A DNA stretch of 64,000 nt from Chaetoderma sp. LZ-2023a (GCA_034401795.1 CM067370.1:60490369-60554368); one strand, 5' to 3'; shown: positions 19,641 through 32,091, counted from the first letter of the stretch. Notes: generated by a model from the letters alone, not told the origin. A program made the numbers and translations.

Positions 19641-20029
19641 GTACTGATAACTGAAATTCGTGAATTTGTTTTTATCGCTCTCGTTCTAATCTAATGATCA
19701 TGATCATCATCATGATGATGTAACGTTTCATGGAACGCATCTACACAGTAACCACGTTTTGATTGACAGTTCTGAAGCTTTTGACACCGTTTTGAGCAAA
19801 ATACGGTCAAAAGAAGAAACTGTTCATACAATTACTGGTCTGATGGTAGTGAATAGTGATAAAAATTGCAAGCTTCCTTAATCATTAAAATAATGCACTT
19901 TCTTAGATTACTTACTTGCGCTTAAGTTATTTAGCACCTAAAATGAGCAATTTCTACAATCCAAAGTTACCACCTGCGTTGGTTACATTTTTTCGCCGCG
20001 TCAGATTAGCCTGATTGACGGGAGTCAAG
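19641..20029. other. No gene seen
   Basis: AT-rich sequence with short ATC/ATG runs near 19700; no coding motif. Confidence 0.5.
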
Positions 20030-21464
20030 TTCAAGTTCAAGATTATTTATTTTGATATAGAATATACATTTACAGTTTCACAACAGGTAGTCCACCAAAG
20101 GCAGAGCCTATGTGGCGGTGGACCCCTACATATAACATATAACATATAACAACAACAGTATAGGACATGAGAATACTGAATACATACGGTTAACATGTTA
20201 TAGTCCTATATATACATATAGTTAACTGTCTCGCTGCCAAGCCTCTGCAGTCTACATTTTCCATGGAGCCTAACTCAGGCTATGCTGAGTACCTCTAAAA
20301 CAATTTGACCAAACGTTGTCGGTGGCTAAGCCACAAGCAACTTTCAGTCAAATTTTTCTAGAATACTCAGCCAATCCAGAGTCATTGCCAATTGGAGTTA
20401 TTGTCCTGGCCACCTGCTGTTTGTGAAAATAGTTTAATAGATTGCTTTTGCAGAGATTTTAGTTTTTTTAGTCTAGCTTGAGATGTATTAGTCCAGATAG
20501 CATTGCAGTAGGTGATGTGAGGAAGTATCATTGTGCAGTACAGGGTTTTAATAATATTAGGTGTTAGATAGGGTTTCAGTCTGCGAATGATGCCAATGCT
20601 TTTTGCTACCCTAGTAGTAATAATTTCAATATGCTTCTCCCATGTTAAATTTTTGTCCAGATATACTCCTAAAAACTTAGCATATTGTGCTTCTTGAATT
20701 ATCTGGTTGTCGATATAGAGGTTTGGGAGAGCTATTTCTTTTAGTTTCTTAGATTTTGTGAATAGTATATAATTAGTTTTTGATACATTTAAGGACAATT
20801 TGTTTACTTTAAACCAGTCTATTAATTTTGCCATTTCATTATTGACATTTTTGTATAGAATTTCTATATCCTTGTGGCTGCAGAAAGCATTTGTGTCATC
20901 TGCAAAAAGTATTAGTGAGAGATGTTTGCAGACTTTGGGTATGTCATTCATATATAGGAGAAACAGCAGGGGCCCAAGAACTGAACCTTGGGGAACACCA
21001 CAGACTATATTTTTGTATTCAGAGATAGCCCCATTGAATTGTACACACTGTTCCCTGTTTGACAGGTAACTCTGTATCCAGTTCAATGCAGTACCTCTTA
21101 TTCCATAGTATGCAAGCTTTTGCAGTAAAATTGTATGATCAATTGTATCGAAGGCTTTGGAAAGATCCAAGAATACACCTAGCGTATGTTCATTATTCTC
21201 AAGGGAGGTTGATAATTTTTCTATCATATCCACAATGGCAAGCATAGTAGAGTGTTTTTCTCTGAAACCATATTGAGAAGGATATATGATTGAGTTTTTG
21301 TTTAGATATTTAGTAATTCTACTAAAATACAGCTTTTCTAAGAGTTTTGAGAAAAGTGGAAGTACCGAGACTGGCCGATAATTAGTAAAGTCAGATACAT
21401 CTTTAAATGTGTCTAAATTTTCTTGGAGAGGCTCTAGAGGAAGGGGTGGGTGCTTATTAATCAT
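20030..21464 (-). mobile_element. L2/Crack-like non-LTR retrotransposon, 5'-truncated
   Basis: An RT ORF (20382-21464) followed on the minus strand by a 3'UTR to about 20030. The 3'UTR contains the block with TCCACCGCCACATAGGCTC and GGTGGACTACC, which recurs at 22262-22420 as a separate 3' fragment. The element is truncated inside the RT N-terminus at 21464. Confidence 0.85.
20382..21464 (-). CDS. Non-LTR reverse transcriptase, 360 residues, open
   Basis: RT of a LINE. Motifs in order: NYRPVSVLPLFSKLLEKL, SQYGFREKHSTMLA, the palm motif GVFLDLSKAFDTIDHTILL with catalytic Asp, CGVPQGSVLGPLLFLLYMND, the active site LILFADDTNAF (F-A-D-D instead of Y-x-D-D, normal in this group), LSLNVSKTNYILF, and the thumb blocks KFLGVYLDKNLTWEKHI and LPHITYCNAIW. 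All catalytic residues are present, so this is the best preserved RT in the window, although the endonuclease and N-terminus are gone. A second, broken copy of the family is at 38762-40600. The annotated start is only the first Met after truncation. Confidence 0.92.
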   Translation of the reverse strand: MINKHPPLPLEPLQENLDTFKDVSDFTNYRPVSVLPLFSKLLEKLYFSRITKYLNKNSIIYPSQYGFREKHSTMLAIVDMIEKLSTSLENNEHTLGVFLDLSKAFDTIDHTILLQKLAYYGIRGTALNWIQSYLSNREQCVQFNGAISEYKNIVCGVPQGSVLGPLLFLLYMNDIPKVCKHLSLILFADDTNAFCSHKDIEILYKNVNNEMAKLIDWFKVNKLSLNVSKTNYILFTKSKKLKEIALPNLYIDNQIIQEAQYAKFLGVYLDKNLTWEKHIEIITTRVAKSIGIIRRLKPYLTPNIIKTLYCTMILPHITYCNAIWTNTSQARLKKLKSLQKQSIKLFSQTAGGQDNNSNWQ

Positions 21465-22261
21465 TTACCAGTGTCAAAATTAACACATGTTTTTTTAACG
21501 ATACGATAGAAATTTTTTTTATTCTTTCCTTTATGCCTGCTGAACATGTTTTAAAGACCCTAGCGTTAGCTCATTTCTTCAGCTCATTAATATTTGTGAA
21601 TTTCATGTGACGTCACTACCTAACAAAAGCGGCATCCAATTGGGTTTTTTTCTTCTCTTCAAATGTATCAACTGCTTTTATAGTTTATACATTCATTTGT
21701 AGGACAAATTTTTCGGTTAAAACGGGCAAAATTAGCAGTTGAAACAATCAACAAACTAATACAGTGATATTTAAGTATTTACGAGCATGTACCAGACAGC
21801 CGAAGATGCATAATCACTAATTCACGAAATTTGGTACCGCTATTTCACACATAACCTGGCGAGGTGGGTCAGTTCAAATGCTTGGGATTTGTTTAAAAAT
21901 TAAAATTTTGTGCTGAAATTTTTTCGTTTGTATTCGGAAGTGTTATTTCACATTGTGTTAAATTCTTGCGCAGATCTGTTTAAGAGTTTTCTTTCACGGG
22001 TGTATTACTTGCTTAGATTCACGAACTTCGGTACCCATAGTATATTACTAGTGCTTGTACTTTGTTTAGTTACAATTGTTTATTTGTTTGGTTGGCATTA
22101 TTCATTCAATCATTGACATTAATCAGGACCATGGTTGACTTTGGGAGGTGCAGTCGGGCAGATGGGTTATCCCCGCATCAGCTGCGGTGTGTCACCTACG
22201 CTTATGGTTAAACCCTTCTGCGCCTAGCATTTGGGTAAATTTCTAGATTGTCTTATTATTA
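21465..22261. other. No gene seen
   Basis: AT-rich, short frames only. A G/C-richer patch at 22140-22210 (GCATCAGCTGCGG) has no recognised identity. Confidence 0.5.
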
Positions 22262-22420
22262 TCAAAATTCAAAGTTGCTTTATTTCATGGTTTTTCTATA
22301 CAAGTAAATAGAATCTGAACAGGCAGTCCATCAAAGGCATGGCTTATTGAACGATGGACTCCTTACACACATTACAAAACATTTATACATTAACATATAT
22401 ATGACACACAAGACAGTGGT
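22262..22420 (-). mobile_element. LINE 3'UTR fragment of the L2/Crack-like family
   Basis: CAGGCAGTCCATCAAAGGCATGG followed by ACGATGGACTCC matches the 3'UTR block at 20090-20140 (CAGGTAGTCCACCAAAGGCA, GGTGGACCCC) in the same orientation. No RT remains. Confidence 0.65.
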
Positions 22421-22629
22421 ACAGTGACAGAATGCTAAAACACTACCTTGATATGAAAACTTATACAGGGACTTGACTACCTTTCTGGGATTATTAGCCA
22501 GTAAATTAACCTATTTGGGGATTTTATTAGCCATACAGATTTTCGGTTAGAAAGGATATGAGTCTCGCCTCAGACTTATAATGTACAATAGATCACATTT
22601 AGGTAGGCCCATATAAACATATAATCACG

Positions 22630-22633
<4 letters not shown>

Positions 22634-22695
<62 letters not shown>
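22634..22695. repeat. (TA)n microsatellite
   Basis: About 31 uninterrupted TA units just left of the 5.88-kb duplication. Confidence 0.98.
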
Positions 22696-22698
<3 letters not shown>

Positions 22699-23451
22699 TG
22701 TTGCCCACAACATCTGATTTTTGGGGGTCCCAAGGACCCCACACCCTCAGATTTGGGGGTCCCACTGTAAAATCTGGGGGTCCCATGGGGTCCTCATCTG
22801 AAATATGGGGGTCCCATGTTTTTTTCTTAAAAATAAACACAACACATTGATCTAATTGTAAAGCACTTTATTAAACATGTTGAAAACAGTGCCAGTCATT
22901 CCAGTGGTAAATTTTCAAAAATATGTATTCTGTGATCTACAATGGTGGCTAAAAGTGATCTATTGAAGTGGCCCTTGTATATTTATTTATTTATTCTGTT
23001 AAACCCTAAGTTGACTTTGGACGAATTGAAAAATTACGAGTATATGGGGTGAGTTTGCTCAAGGACGACTTGACCTACTTCGATATAATGCGGGCGTTTT
23101 TTTTATAATTTAACTGGAATGACCAAATATAGTGGAATACATAGGTTAAGATCAGACTAAACAATAATTTATCAAACATAATCTGTATAAATCAGATTAA
23201 ACTGCGTAATTAGTGAAAATATGTCAGCCAATAACCGGATATGTCTAATTCATAGGGAGTAGCTATGTAACGCGATTGCTGATTTGTTGAAGCATAGATA
23301 ACGCATTAGCATGTATCCAATAAGGACACTTGTATCAGAGCTTTGAGCTACACACTGTTTGGAAAAAAAATCAATATTTTAACGCATGCCTACTTGTAGA
23401 TCGATCTTCTTCTTCTTTTCGATCGCTGGTATCACACTTGGAGAGCCGTTC

Positions 23452-24465
23452 TCAAGATGAAATCTGTGGTTTTCTGCAGTTCTTCCACAGGCCCATAAGC
23501 TTTTCAAGAAAAGAGGTTGACAAAGGCCAGATCTCTTCTCTCAGCAGCTGATACGTACTGCAACATTGAAGTATGTGCTCTGTGGTCTGTTCTGCTTCTC
23601 CACAAGGACAAGCGGGCGATGTCGTAAGGTGGAACCGCCTGTACATGTGTTGGTTTAGTCTGTTATGTCCAGTTCTGAGACGAAAAATGGTCACTTGCTC
23701 TGGCCTCGAGAGATGATGGTAGGCATCGTCTGATTGAGGTGTTCTATAGAGTGACTTGATGATAGTCTTCATCTCTGTATGTGTAAACATGTTTTCTGTC
23801 TGATTCTCTTCTGCACCCACCTTTGCCATCTTGTCTGATTCCTCATTTCCTTGGACTCCACAGTGTGAGGGGATCCACTGCAATGTTATCCGAAAGCATT
23901 TGATGGTTTGTAGTGCTTCTTCAAGTTGTGGCAGCTTACCTTTGGTGATAGCCTCAAGGACGGAGCGGGCATCAGATAAAAAGACAATCTGTGCAATAGG
24001 GTCTGCTGTTCTGCTGATGGTATTAGCTGCATGGACCAGTGCTTCGACTTCAGCTCTGTAGTTTGTGCAGTGTTTGCCTGTCGGTGTTGCAGCTGACTCA
24101 TGTTGTCCGTTTGGATACTGTATGTGCAGTCCGGCACCTCCGCTCCTAATTGCATCTTTGGCTGATCCATCTGTGTAGATCCTTATCCATGTCTCCTGAG
24201 GGTACATTTCTTCCAGCATGGCTAGGGTCAGGGCCTTCTTGCTCACATCACTGTGTTCATCTTTGGTTGTGAGATGAGGTACTGTGGTGCGAATAGCTAT
24301 GCTCTCTAGTTTGCTTTCCCAGGGTGGAGGATCAAGGGTGTGGTTTGGGTCTTCTATTTGTGCTGGCAACATTTCTTGGTGTTTCCTTTGAAGTGCTTTT
24401 GTCTCTTTCACAAAACTTGATGTTTTAAGTCTTCCTGATGACAGCTGTGCCTGCCTGATCTTCAT
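23452..24465 (-). pseudogene. I-type LINE C-terminal part with RNase HI domain (copy 1)
   Basis: 337 residues. An RNase HI domain spans about residues 92-220: IRIYTDGSAKD (catalytic Asp), NYRAEVEALVHAA (Glu), VFLSDARSVLEAI (Asp) and LQWIPSHCGVQGNEESDKMAK (His and final Asp). All four catalytic positions are present. A C-terminal Cys/His block CPCGEAEQTTEHILQCC closes the protein. LINEs with an RNase H after RT belong to the I group (I, Nimb, Tad and relatives). It is separated from the RT frame by an indel in a G7 run near 24535-24541. Confidence 0.93.
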
Positions 24466-24529
24466 CGGGTGGTTGATGAACGATTTAAACTTTGCAGCTT
24501 GGATCAGTGCTTTGCATTCCCTTCTTTTA

Positions 24530-25393
24530 CTAAGTGGGGGGGATGCCTGCTGTCTGCTCCATTTTTTCTATTGGTGTTGATCTCATTCCACCAGTGATGA
24601 TGTGCAGTGCCTGGTTTTGTACTCTGTCAAGGTTCTGTTGATGAGATTTAGCTGCTGTCATCCATGAGCTGGATCCATACTCAAGGTGTGGTCGTACGGC
24701 ACCTAGGTAGATGGTCTTGAGGATCCTTTCATTGGCACCCCACTTTGTTCCTGCCAGCTTCCTCATGATGTTTAGCTTTCTTCTGGCCTTTGCCTCTGCG
24801 TTCTGGATGTGCTCCTTCCATGTTAATCTTCTGTCATAGGTGACTCCCAGGTATGTCTGCTGGTCCTCATACTCGAGTGGAGTACTGCCCAGTGTCAGAT
24901 TGCCAAACTTGGTTTTGGTGGACAGTGAGAATAGTGTGGCTGATGATTTTTCTATGTTGATGGTAATACACCAGCGATTGGCCCAAGCTGTAATTCTGTC
25001 CAAGGCGAGCTGCATTCTGTACGTGGCAGTCATTGTGTACTCCTCGGTGCACCATAGTACGAGGTCATCTGCATAGAGGGCTGCTTGGATCCCATTGGGC
25101 AGCTCTGCTACAATGTCATTAATGAAGAGTATGAACAGAGTTGGTGATAATACTCCGCCTTGTGGTACCCCTTGTCTCAGCAATACATTCTGTCCAGATT
25201 GTCCATCCACCAGCACCCTAGCTCTGCAATTATGTAGGTATGACTCGGTCCATCGGAACATGTTGCCACCGATGCCTGTGCGCCGGAGCTTCATGAGGAG
25301 GCCATCCTTCCACACCTTGTTAAATGCCTTCTGCAGATCGATAAAGGCAGCTAGCATCCCCGTGGCTTGAAAAGTGCCCTCTGACCTGTGCAA
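24530..25393 (-). pseudogene. I-type LINE reverse transcriptase palm and thumb (copy 1)
   Basis: 287 residues. AAFIDLQKAFNKVW holds the motif-A Asp; LRQGVPQGGVLSPTLFILFINDI is motif B; AALYADDLVLWC is the intact active site; then ITINIEKSSATLFS, TYLGVTYDRRLTWKEHI and RPHLEYGSSSW. The N-terminal RT motifs lie in the next frame upstream (25320-26213), shifted near 25395. The apparent start Met lies inside the old coding sequence. Confidence 0.93.
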
Positions 25394-26213
25394 GATGTGT
25401 TGTTTGATCTTCTGTGCTCCTGTATCTTCTGAAGCCGGCCTGCTCTGAAACTATAATGTTCTCCGACTCCAGGTACCACTGCAACCGCTGGTTGATGATG
25501 CGCTCCATGGTCTTGCATATGCAGCTTGTAAGACTGATAGAACGGTAGCTCAGCACTTTTGTCTTGTTCTTCCCTTTTTTCAGAATAGGAGTCATTCTGG
25601 CTTCCTTCCAGCACTGAGGAACCTCTCCATTGGTCCAACTGAGATTAAAGATGTCTAGCAACTTGCGGAGAGATGCATTACCAAGGTGTTGGATCATTTC
25701 ATTCGTAATGCCATCTGGCCCGGGAGATTTCTTCTTCTTCAATTGCCGGATAGCCTTCTTCAGTTCTGCTAAACTAATGTCAACTTTCATTGCATCGTGA
25801 GTGTTGGTGTCTGTTCTTTCCTTTTGCTCTTTTCTAACCTCTTTTTGACGCATCCGTGGTATAGAAATGTTGCTTTCTTTTGCATATGCCTTCGCAAAGG
25901 CATCTGCAGCCATCTTTCCTGTCAGTGTTTGTCCATCTTCTTCAAGAGTAATCTTCTCTCCCCTGACACCCTCATCATTCAGTGCTTTAGTCCGTCTCCA
26001 TAGCTTTGTGGTGTCTCTCTCTAAATTAAACCCTGCCATCTTTTCCCTCCAGCTTCTTCTTTTGGCCTCCAGCTTGGTCTTTAGATACCTGGCTTTAGTT
26101 TCCTGTAGATAGATGATATCGTTGAACATCGCTGTTGGGATGAGCTTTTTAGTTGAGAAATTGGGAACACCTAACGATCGAGTATTGCTAACCATTATAA
26201 AACAGTAATCCAT
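25320..26213 (-). pseudogene. I-type LINE RT N-terminal part (copy 1)
   Basis: 297 residues. A basic, helical linker (residues 30-110) leads to the first RT blocks: LKKKKSPGPDGITNEMIQHL, CWKEARMTPILKKGK, YRSISLTSCICKTMERII and SEQAGFRRYRSTEDQT. No APE endonuclease is found upstream, so the element is 5'-truncated near 26213. A frameshift near 25395 disconnects it from the palm. The 3' end of the element, beyond the RNase H stop at 23452, is a GAA-rich run at about 23408-23420. Confidence 0.92.
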
Positions 26214-27194
26214 CAGTCAATCAATCAGCCGCTATTGATAAATAAAAGACGGCTTATAGCGCGTATTGATACCGTTGTTCAAACAGCAATACAAAGACAT
26301 CGCCGCTAATCCATCAAATGACCATTCAAATGTAAAAGATATCACAATATCTTCCATATATTCCTTCATCCATTTAGATATTTTGATAAGTAAATAGAAA
26401 AAAATATTTTGCCTGTAAGTCGTTGCTGCTTTAGGCAAGTAGGCATGCGCAAATTAATTTCAAAATATTCAGCAGATTAGTGATAACAACGTTGTGATCT
26501 GTCCAATGTTCTGAGCTGTGAAAGGGTTAAGACGCCCAGACACGTTTGTATACGCTTGATCAGTTGTATTGGATTTCTCAAGCGTGAGTTCCTCTAGAGG
26601 GCGATTCCGCTGTTATCCAATCAAATACTGATACGTCATACTGACAATTAGCACAACAGACAGAAACATGGCGGGTATTTTTGCAATTTGTAGGCCGAAC
26701 AAGGCGACTAACATCGGGCTTGTAAACTCTTTACTTATAAAAAATTAGATCAAATGGAATACTAAGGATGATTTGGGGATTGTGTTTACAATTAAATGTG
26801 GTGGTTGAATCTGATTTATGGGCATTAACAACTTTGAGTTGTGCAAGAAAACATACAACAAATCATAGTCTTAAACAACGCAGTAAGTTCGTTTTTATTG
26901 AACACACAATACATTAGGTATATTTTTTAAAGTAAAAACATGCACAAATAAATATACACACATGATAATATAATCGATAATTAAGCACACACCAAAGTTA
27001 CCAGTTTCCATTACACTTTTTCACTGCATCCCTCGTGCGTCCTCGGGGACGCAGAGGGTTAATTTGTATGCATCCCTCTGCCATTTTTATGCATATATAC
27101 GCGCAAAAGGACGCATAAGGGCAACTCTGTATATATATACATATATACATATACATACACATACATATAATCACGCACATATATATATATACAA
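26214..27194. other. No gene seen (copy 1 of duplication)
   Basis: Holds CAAGTAGGCATGCG at 26436-26449, the inverse of CGCATGCCTACTTG at 23382-23395, so the LINE sits between short inverted repeats. The 3' part has GCATCCCTCGTGCGTCC and GCATCCCTCTGCC motifs near 27026-27085. No ORF with a motif. Confidence 0.5.
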
Positions 27195-28226
27195 TATTTA
27201 AAACCGATATCCTGCACTGACGGTTTCATAACCGATTATAAAAAATAAATATCGAAAAACCGAATATGAACATATTTTCAGTTTTTCGTATCAGGATTGT
27301 TAAAAATAAAAGATACTAACGAGCATGAAAAGCGTAATGAATAATAATGGCCATGCTTTCTATTAAGCTATGTTCGGGGCAACTAATAATTGAACGTGGC
27401 CCCAATTGCGCATATTGTGTAACTCCATGTAACTCTCTGTACGCCGAGAGAAATCAAGCAGCGAAATAATTAAATAAATATCCACTCGTCTTTTCTCTGG
27501 TAGTCTCAGATAAATTTGCAATATAAAACACAATACTAACGCGGGAATTTGTCATTGAAATTTGTATCGGGGAAACATTTCTAAACAACGGCATCCATAT
27601 TATTTACGTCACCGACAAATTAACATAAGGCAAGGTCGTCCCAAAACTAAATCGCTCGAATGCATAAAAATCTCGCCAATAAATATAATGCTGAATACAT
27701 TTTGCTGACTAGGATATAATTTTAAATAAAATTATTACTCAAACCGTTTTTAAAACGTTATCTTCTATACACAATATCATATTAACTTATGAAATTCGCG
27801 TTCGCAATATTACAGTTAATATTTTCTTCAAGGCATGATTTCGTTCTCGGGCCGAATTGGAAATGAAAGAAGAAAGGGAGATAATTACATCATAATTAAT
27901 TACAATCACGTGATTTACGTCTTTTCGCAACCTGTTTTGCTGATTTATGATTAAATTTGACAAAATAAATGATGTTTATTTAACTGTGTGTAATATTTAG
28001 GCGGTCTAATTAATAATTTCACTCCCGCGATGATATATATTATAAGGTATATTAATCTTTAAAGGCGTAAAATGTTACGAATGTATCAGGGCGTGAAAAT
28101 ACTTTGTTTTCATGCTATTTTTTATCATTTAAATTTTTTGTTTCATGCCCATAAAACCGATATTCGGTTAAAACCGATATGAAAGGTCATATCGAAACCG
28201 ATATGGCTGTAAGCCAAACCGTGCAG

Positions 28227-28236
<10 letters not shown>
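27195..28236. mobile_element. Possible non-autonomous DNA transposon with AACCGATA-rich ends
   Basis: The left end (27200-27290) and right end (28145-28236) carry inverted, degenerate repeats of AAACCGATAT/ATATCGGTTT. The right end reads outward AAACCGTGCAGCCCTATA; the left has CTGCACTGACGGTTT. Interior AT-rich, no ORF. Ends and target duplication cannot be fixed because both sides run into TA repeats. The second copy is at about 33070-34114. Confidence 0.35.

Positions 28237-28300
<64 letters not shown>
28213..28300. repeat. (TA)n microsatellite, copy 1
   Basis: About 86 bases of TA; the equivalent in copy 2 (34113-34136) is about 22 bases, the largest difference between the duplicated segments. 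Confidence 0.97.
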
Positions 28301-28303
<3 letters not shown>

Positions 28304-29329
28304 CGAAACAGCAGGTGATGACAGCTGGTGAAGAGATGCTATGCCATGATAAAATTCTCTCATTTGCTGGCAGGGTCTGTCGTGACGTGACATCATATCA
28401 CGAGATGCAGTTGTCGGGTGTGGTCTCTTAGTATCTGAATGAGATGAGCTACTTTTCGGGGGAAATCCGGCTGGGGGGACCTTACACTGGAGGTAAAGAC
28501 TGGGATGGGAAGGAAAGGGGCACCATGGGGCGGCCGTTGTGCAAATGCCCACCCATCCCAACCTGTCATCTGCCCCACCATGGTCCTCCATCTGATTTTT
28601 GGGGGTCCCAAGGACCCCACACCCTCAGATTTGGGGGTCCCACTGTAAAATCTGGGGGTCCCATGGGGTCCTCATCTGAAATATGGGGGTCCCATGTTTT
28701 TTTCTTAAAAATAAACACAACACATTGATCTAATTGTAAAGCACTTTATTAAACATGTTGAAAACAGTGCCAGTCATTCCAGTGGTAAATTTTCAAAAAT
28801 ATGTATTCTGTGATCTACAATGGTGGCTAAAAGTGATCTATTGAAGTGGCCCTTGTATATTTATTTATTTATTCTGTTAAACCCTAAGTTGACTTTGGAC
28901 GAATTGAAAAATTACGAGTATATGGGGTGAGTTTGCTCAAGGACGACTTGACCTACTTCGATATAATGCGGGCGTTTTTTTTATAATTTAACTGGAATGA
29001 CCAAATATAGTGGAATACATAGGTTAAGATCAGACTAAACAATAATTTATCAAACATAATCTGTATAAATCAGATTAAACTGCGTAATTAGTGAAAATAT
29101 GTCAGCCAATAACCGGATATGTCTAATTCATAGGGAGTAGCTATGTAACGCGATTGCTGATTTGTTGAAGCATAGATAACGCATTAGCATGTATCCAATA
29201 AGGACACTTGTATCAGAGCTTTGAGCTACACACTGTTTGGAAAAAAAATCAATATTTTAACGCATGCCTACTTGTAGATCGATCTTCTTCTTCTTTTCGA
29301 TCGCTGGTATCACACTTGGAGAGCCGTTC

Positions 29330-30343
29330 TCAAGATGAAATCTGTGGTTTTCTGCAGTTCTTCCACAGGCCCATAAGCTTTTCAAGAAAAGAGGTTGACA
29401 AAGGCCAGATCTCTTCTCTCAGCAGCTGATACGTACTGCAACATTGAAGTATGTGCTCTGTGGTCTGTTCTGCTTCTCCACAAGGACAAGCGGGCGATGT
29501 CGTAAGGTGGAACCGCCTGTACATGTGTTGGTTTAGTCTGTTATGTCCAGTTCTGAGACGAAAAATGGTCACTTGCTCTGGCCTCGAGAGATGATGGTAG
29601 GCATCGTCTGATTGAGGTGTTCTATAGAGTGACTTGATGATAGTCTTCATCTCTGTATGTGTAAACATGTTTTCTGTCTGATTCTCTTCTGCACCCACCT
29701 TTGCCATCTTGTCTGATTCCTCATTTCCTTGGACTCCACAGTGTGAGGGGATCCACTGCAATGTTATCCGAAAGCATTTGATGGTTTGTAGTGCTTCTTC
29801 AAGTTGTGGCAGCTTACCTTTGGTGATAGCCTCAAGGACGGAGCGGGCATCAGATAAAAAGACAATCTGTGCAATAGGGTCTGCTGTTCTGCTGATGGTA
29901 TTAGCTGCATGGACCAGTGCTTCGACTTCAGCTCTGTAGTTTGTGCAGTGTTTGCCTGTCGGTGTTGCAGCTGACTCATGTTGTCCGTTTGGATACTGTA
30001 TGTGCAGTCCGGCACCTCCGCTCCTAATTGCATCTTTGGCTGATCCATCTGTGTAGATCCTTATCCATGTCTCCTGAGGGTACATTTCTTCCAGCATGGC
30101 TAGGGTCAGGGCCTTCTTGCTCACATCACTGTGTTCATCTTTGGTTGTGAGATGAGGTACTGTGGTGCGAATAGCTATGCTCTCTAGTTTGCTTTCCCAG
30201 GGTGGAGGATCAAGGGTGTGGTTTGGGTCTTCTATTTGTGCTGGCAACATTTCTTGGTGTTTCCTTTGAAGTGCTTTTGTCTCTTTCACAAAACTTGATG
30301 TTTTAAGTCTTCCTGATGACAGCTGTGCCTGCCTGATCTTCAT
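29330..30343 (-). pseudogene. I-type LINE RNase HI part (copy 2)
   Basis: Same 337-residue translation as 23452-24465, offset by 5878 bases. RNase HI catalytic Asp, Glu, Asp and His positions are present. It is a duplicate of the whole segment and not a separate retrotransposition. Confidence 0.93.
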
Positions 30344-30407
30344 CGGGTGGTTGATGAACGATTTAAACTTTGCAGCTTGGATCAGTGCTTTGCATTCCCT
30401 TCTTTTA

Positions 30408-31271
30408 CTAAGTGGGGGGGATGCCTGCTGTCTGCTCCATTTTTTCTATTGGTGTTGATCTCATTCCACCAGTGATGATGTGCAGTGCCTGGTTTTGTAC
30501 TCTGTCAAGGTTCTGTTGATGAGATTTAGCTGCTGTCATCCATGAGCTGGATCCATACTCAAGGTGTGGTCGTACGGCACCTAGGTAGATGGTCTTGAGG
30601 ATCCTTTCATTGGCACCCCACTTTGTTCCTGCCAGCTTCCTCATGATGTTTAGCTTTCTTCTGGCCTTTGCCTCTGCGTTCTGGATGTGCTCCTTCCATG
30701 TTAATCTTCTGTCATAGGTGACTCCCAGGTATGTCTGCTGGTCCTCATACTCGAGTGGAGTACTGCCCAGTGTCAGATTGCCAAACTTGGTTTTGGTGGA
30801 CAGTGAGAATAGTGTGGCTGATGATTTTTCTATGTTGATGGTAATACACCAGCGATTGGCCCAAGCTGTAATTCTGTCCAAGGCGAGCTGCATTCTGTAC
30901 GTGGCAGTCATTGTGTACTCCTCGGTGCACCATAGTACGAGGTCATCTGCATAGAGGGCTGCTTGGATCCCATTGGGCAGCTCTGCTACAATGTCATTAA
31001 TGAAGAGTATGAACAGAGTTGGTGATAATACTCCGCCTTGTGGTACCCCTTGTCTCAGCAATACATTCTGTCCAGATTGTCCATCCACCAGCACCCTAGC
31101 TCTGCAATTATGTAGGTATGACTCGGTCCATCGGAACATGTTGCCACCGATGCCTGTGCGCCGGAGCTTCATGAGGAGGCCATCCTTCCACACCTTGTTA
31201 AATGCCTTCTGCAGATCGATAAAGGCAGCTAGCATCCCCGTGGCTTGAAAAGTGCCCTCTGACCTGTGCAA
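30408..31271 (-). pseudogene. I-type LINE RT palm and thumb (copy 2)
   Basis: Same 287-residue translation as 24530-25393, with the YADD site intact and the same homopolymer frameshift before the RNase H frame. Confidence 0.93.
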
Positions 31272-32091
31272 GATGTGTTGTTTGATCTTCTGTGCTCCTG
31301 TATCTTCTGAAGCCGGCCTGCTCTGAAACTATAATGTTCTCCGACTCCAGGTACCACTGCAACCGCTGGTTGATGATGCGCTCCATGGTCTTGCATATGC
31401 AGCTTGTAAGACTGATAGAACGGTAGCTCAGCACTTTTGTCTTGTTCTTCCCTTTTTTCAGAATAGGAGTCATTCTGGCTTCCTTCCAGCACTGAGGAAC
31501 CTCTCCATTGGTCCAACTGAGATTAAAGATGTCTAGCAACTTGCGGAGAGATGCATTACCAAGGTGTTGGATCATTTCATTCGTAATGCCATCTGGCCCG
31601 GGAGATTTCTTCTTCTTCAATTGCCGGATAGCCTTCTTCAGTTCTGCTAAACTAATGTCAACTTTCATTGCATCGTGAGTGTTGGTGTCTGTTCTTTCCT
31701 TTTGCTCTTTTCTAACCTCTTTTTGACGCATCCGTGGTATAGAAATGTTGCTTTCTTTTGCATATGCCTTCGCAAAGGCATCTGCAGCCATCTTTCCTGT
31801 CAGTGTTTGTCCATCTTCTTCAAGAGTAATCTTCTCTCCCCTGACACCCTCATCATTCAGTGCTTTAGTCCGTCTCCATAGCTTTGTGGTGTCTCTCTCT
31901 AAATTAAACCCTGCCATCTTTTCCCTCCAGCTTCTTCTTTTGGCCTCCAGCTTGGTCTTTAGATACCTGGCTTTAGTTTCCTGTAGATAGATGATATCGT
32001 TGAACATCGCTGTTGGGATGAGCTTTTTAGTTGAGAAATTGGGAACACCTAACGATCGAGTATTGCTAACCATTATAAAACAGTAATCCAT
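31198..32091 (-). pseudogene. I-type LINE RT N-terminal part (copy 2)
   Basis: Same 297-residue translation as 25320-26213, truncated at the same base and out of frame with the palm at the same place. Confidence 0.92.

Larger units (their letters stand above)
22711..28588. repeat. 5.88-kb tandem duplication, copy 1
   Basis: CATCTGATTTTTGGGGGTCC starts at 22711 and again at 28589, a period of 5878. Blocks compared along the length look identical; the visible differences are lengths of (TA)n runs (27180 and 28213). It begins with four to five near-palindromic TGGGGGTCCCA motifs (22722-22820) and contains an I-type LINE, unassigned DNA, a possible MITE and a GC-rich 3' part. Confidence 0.97.
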
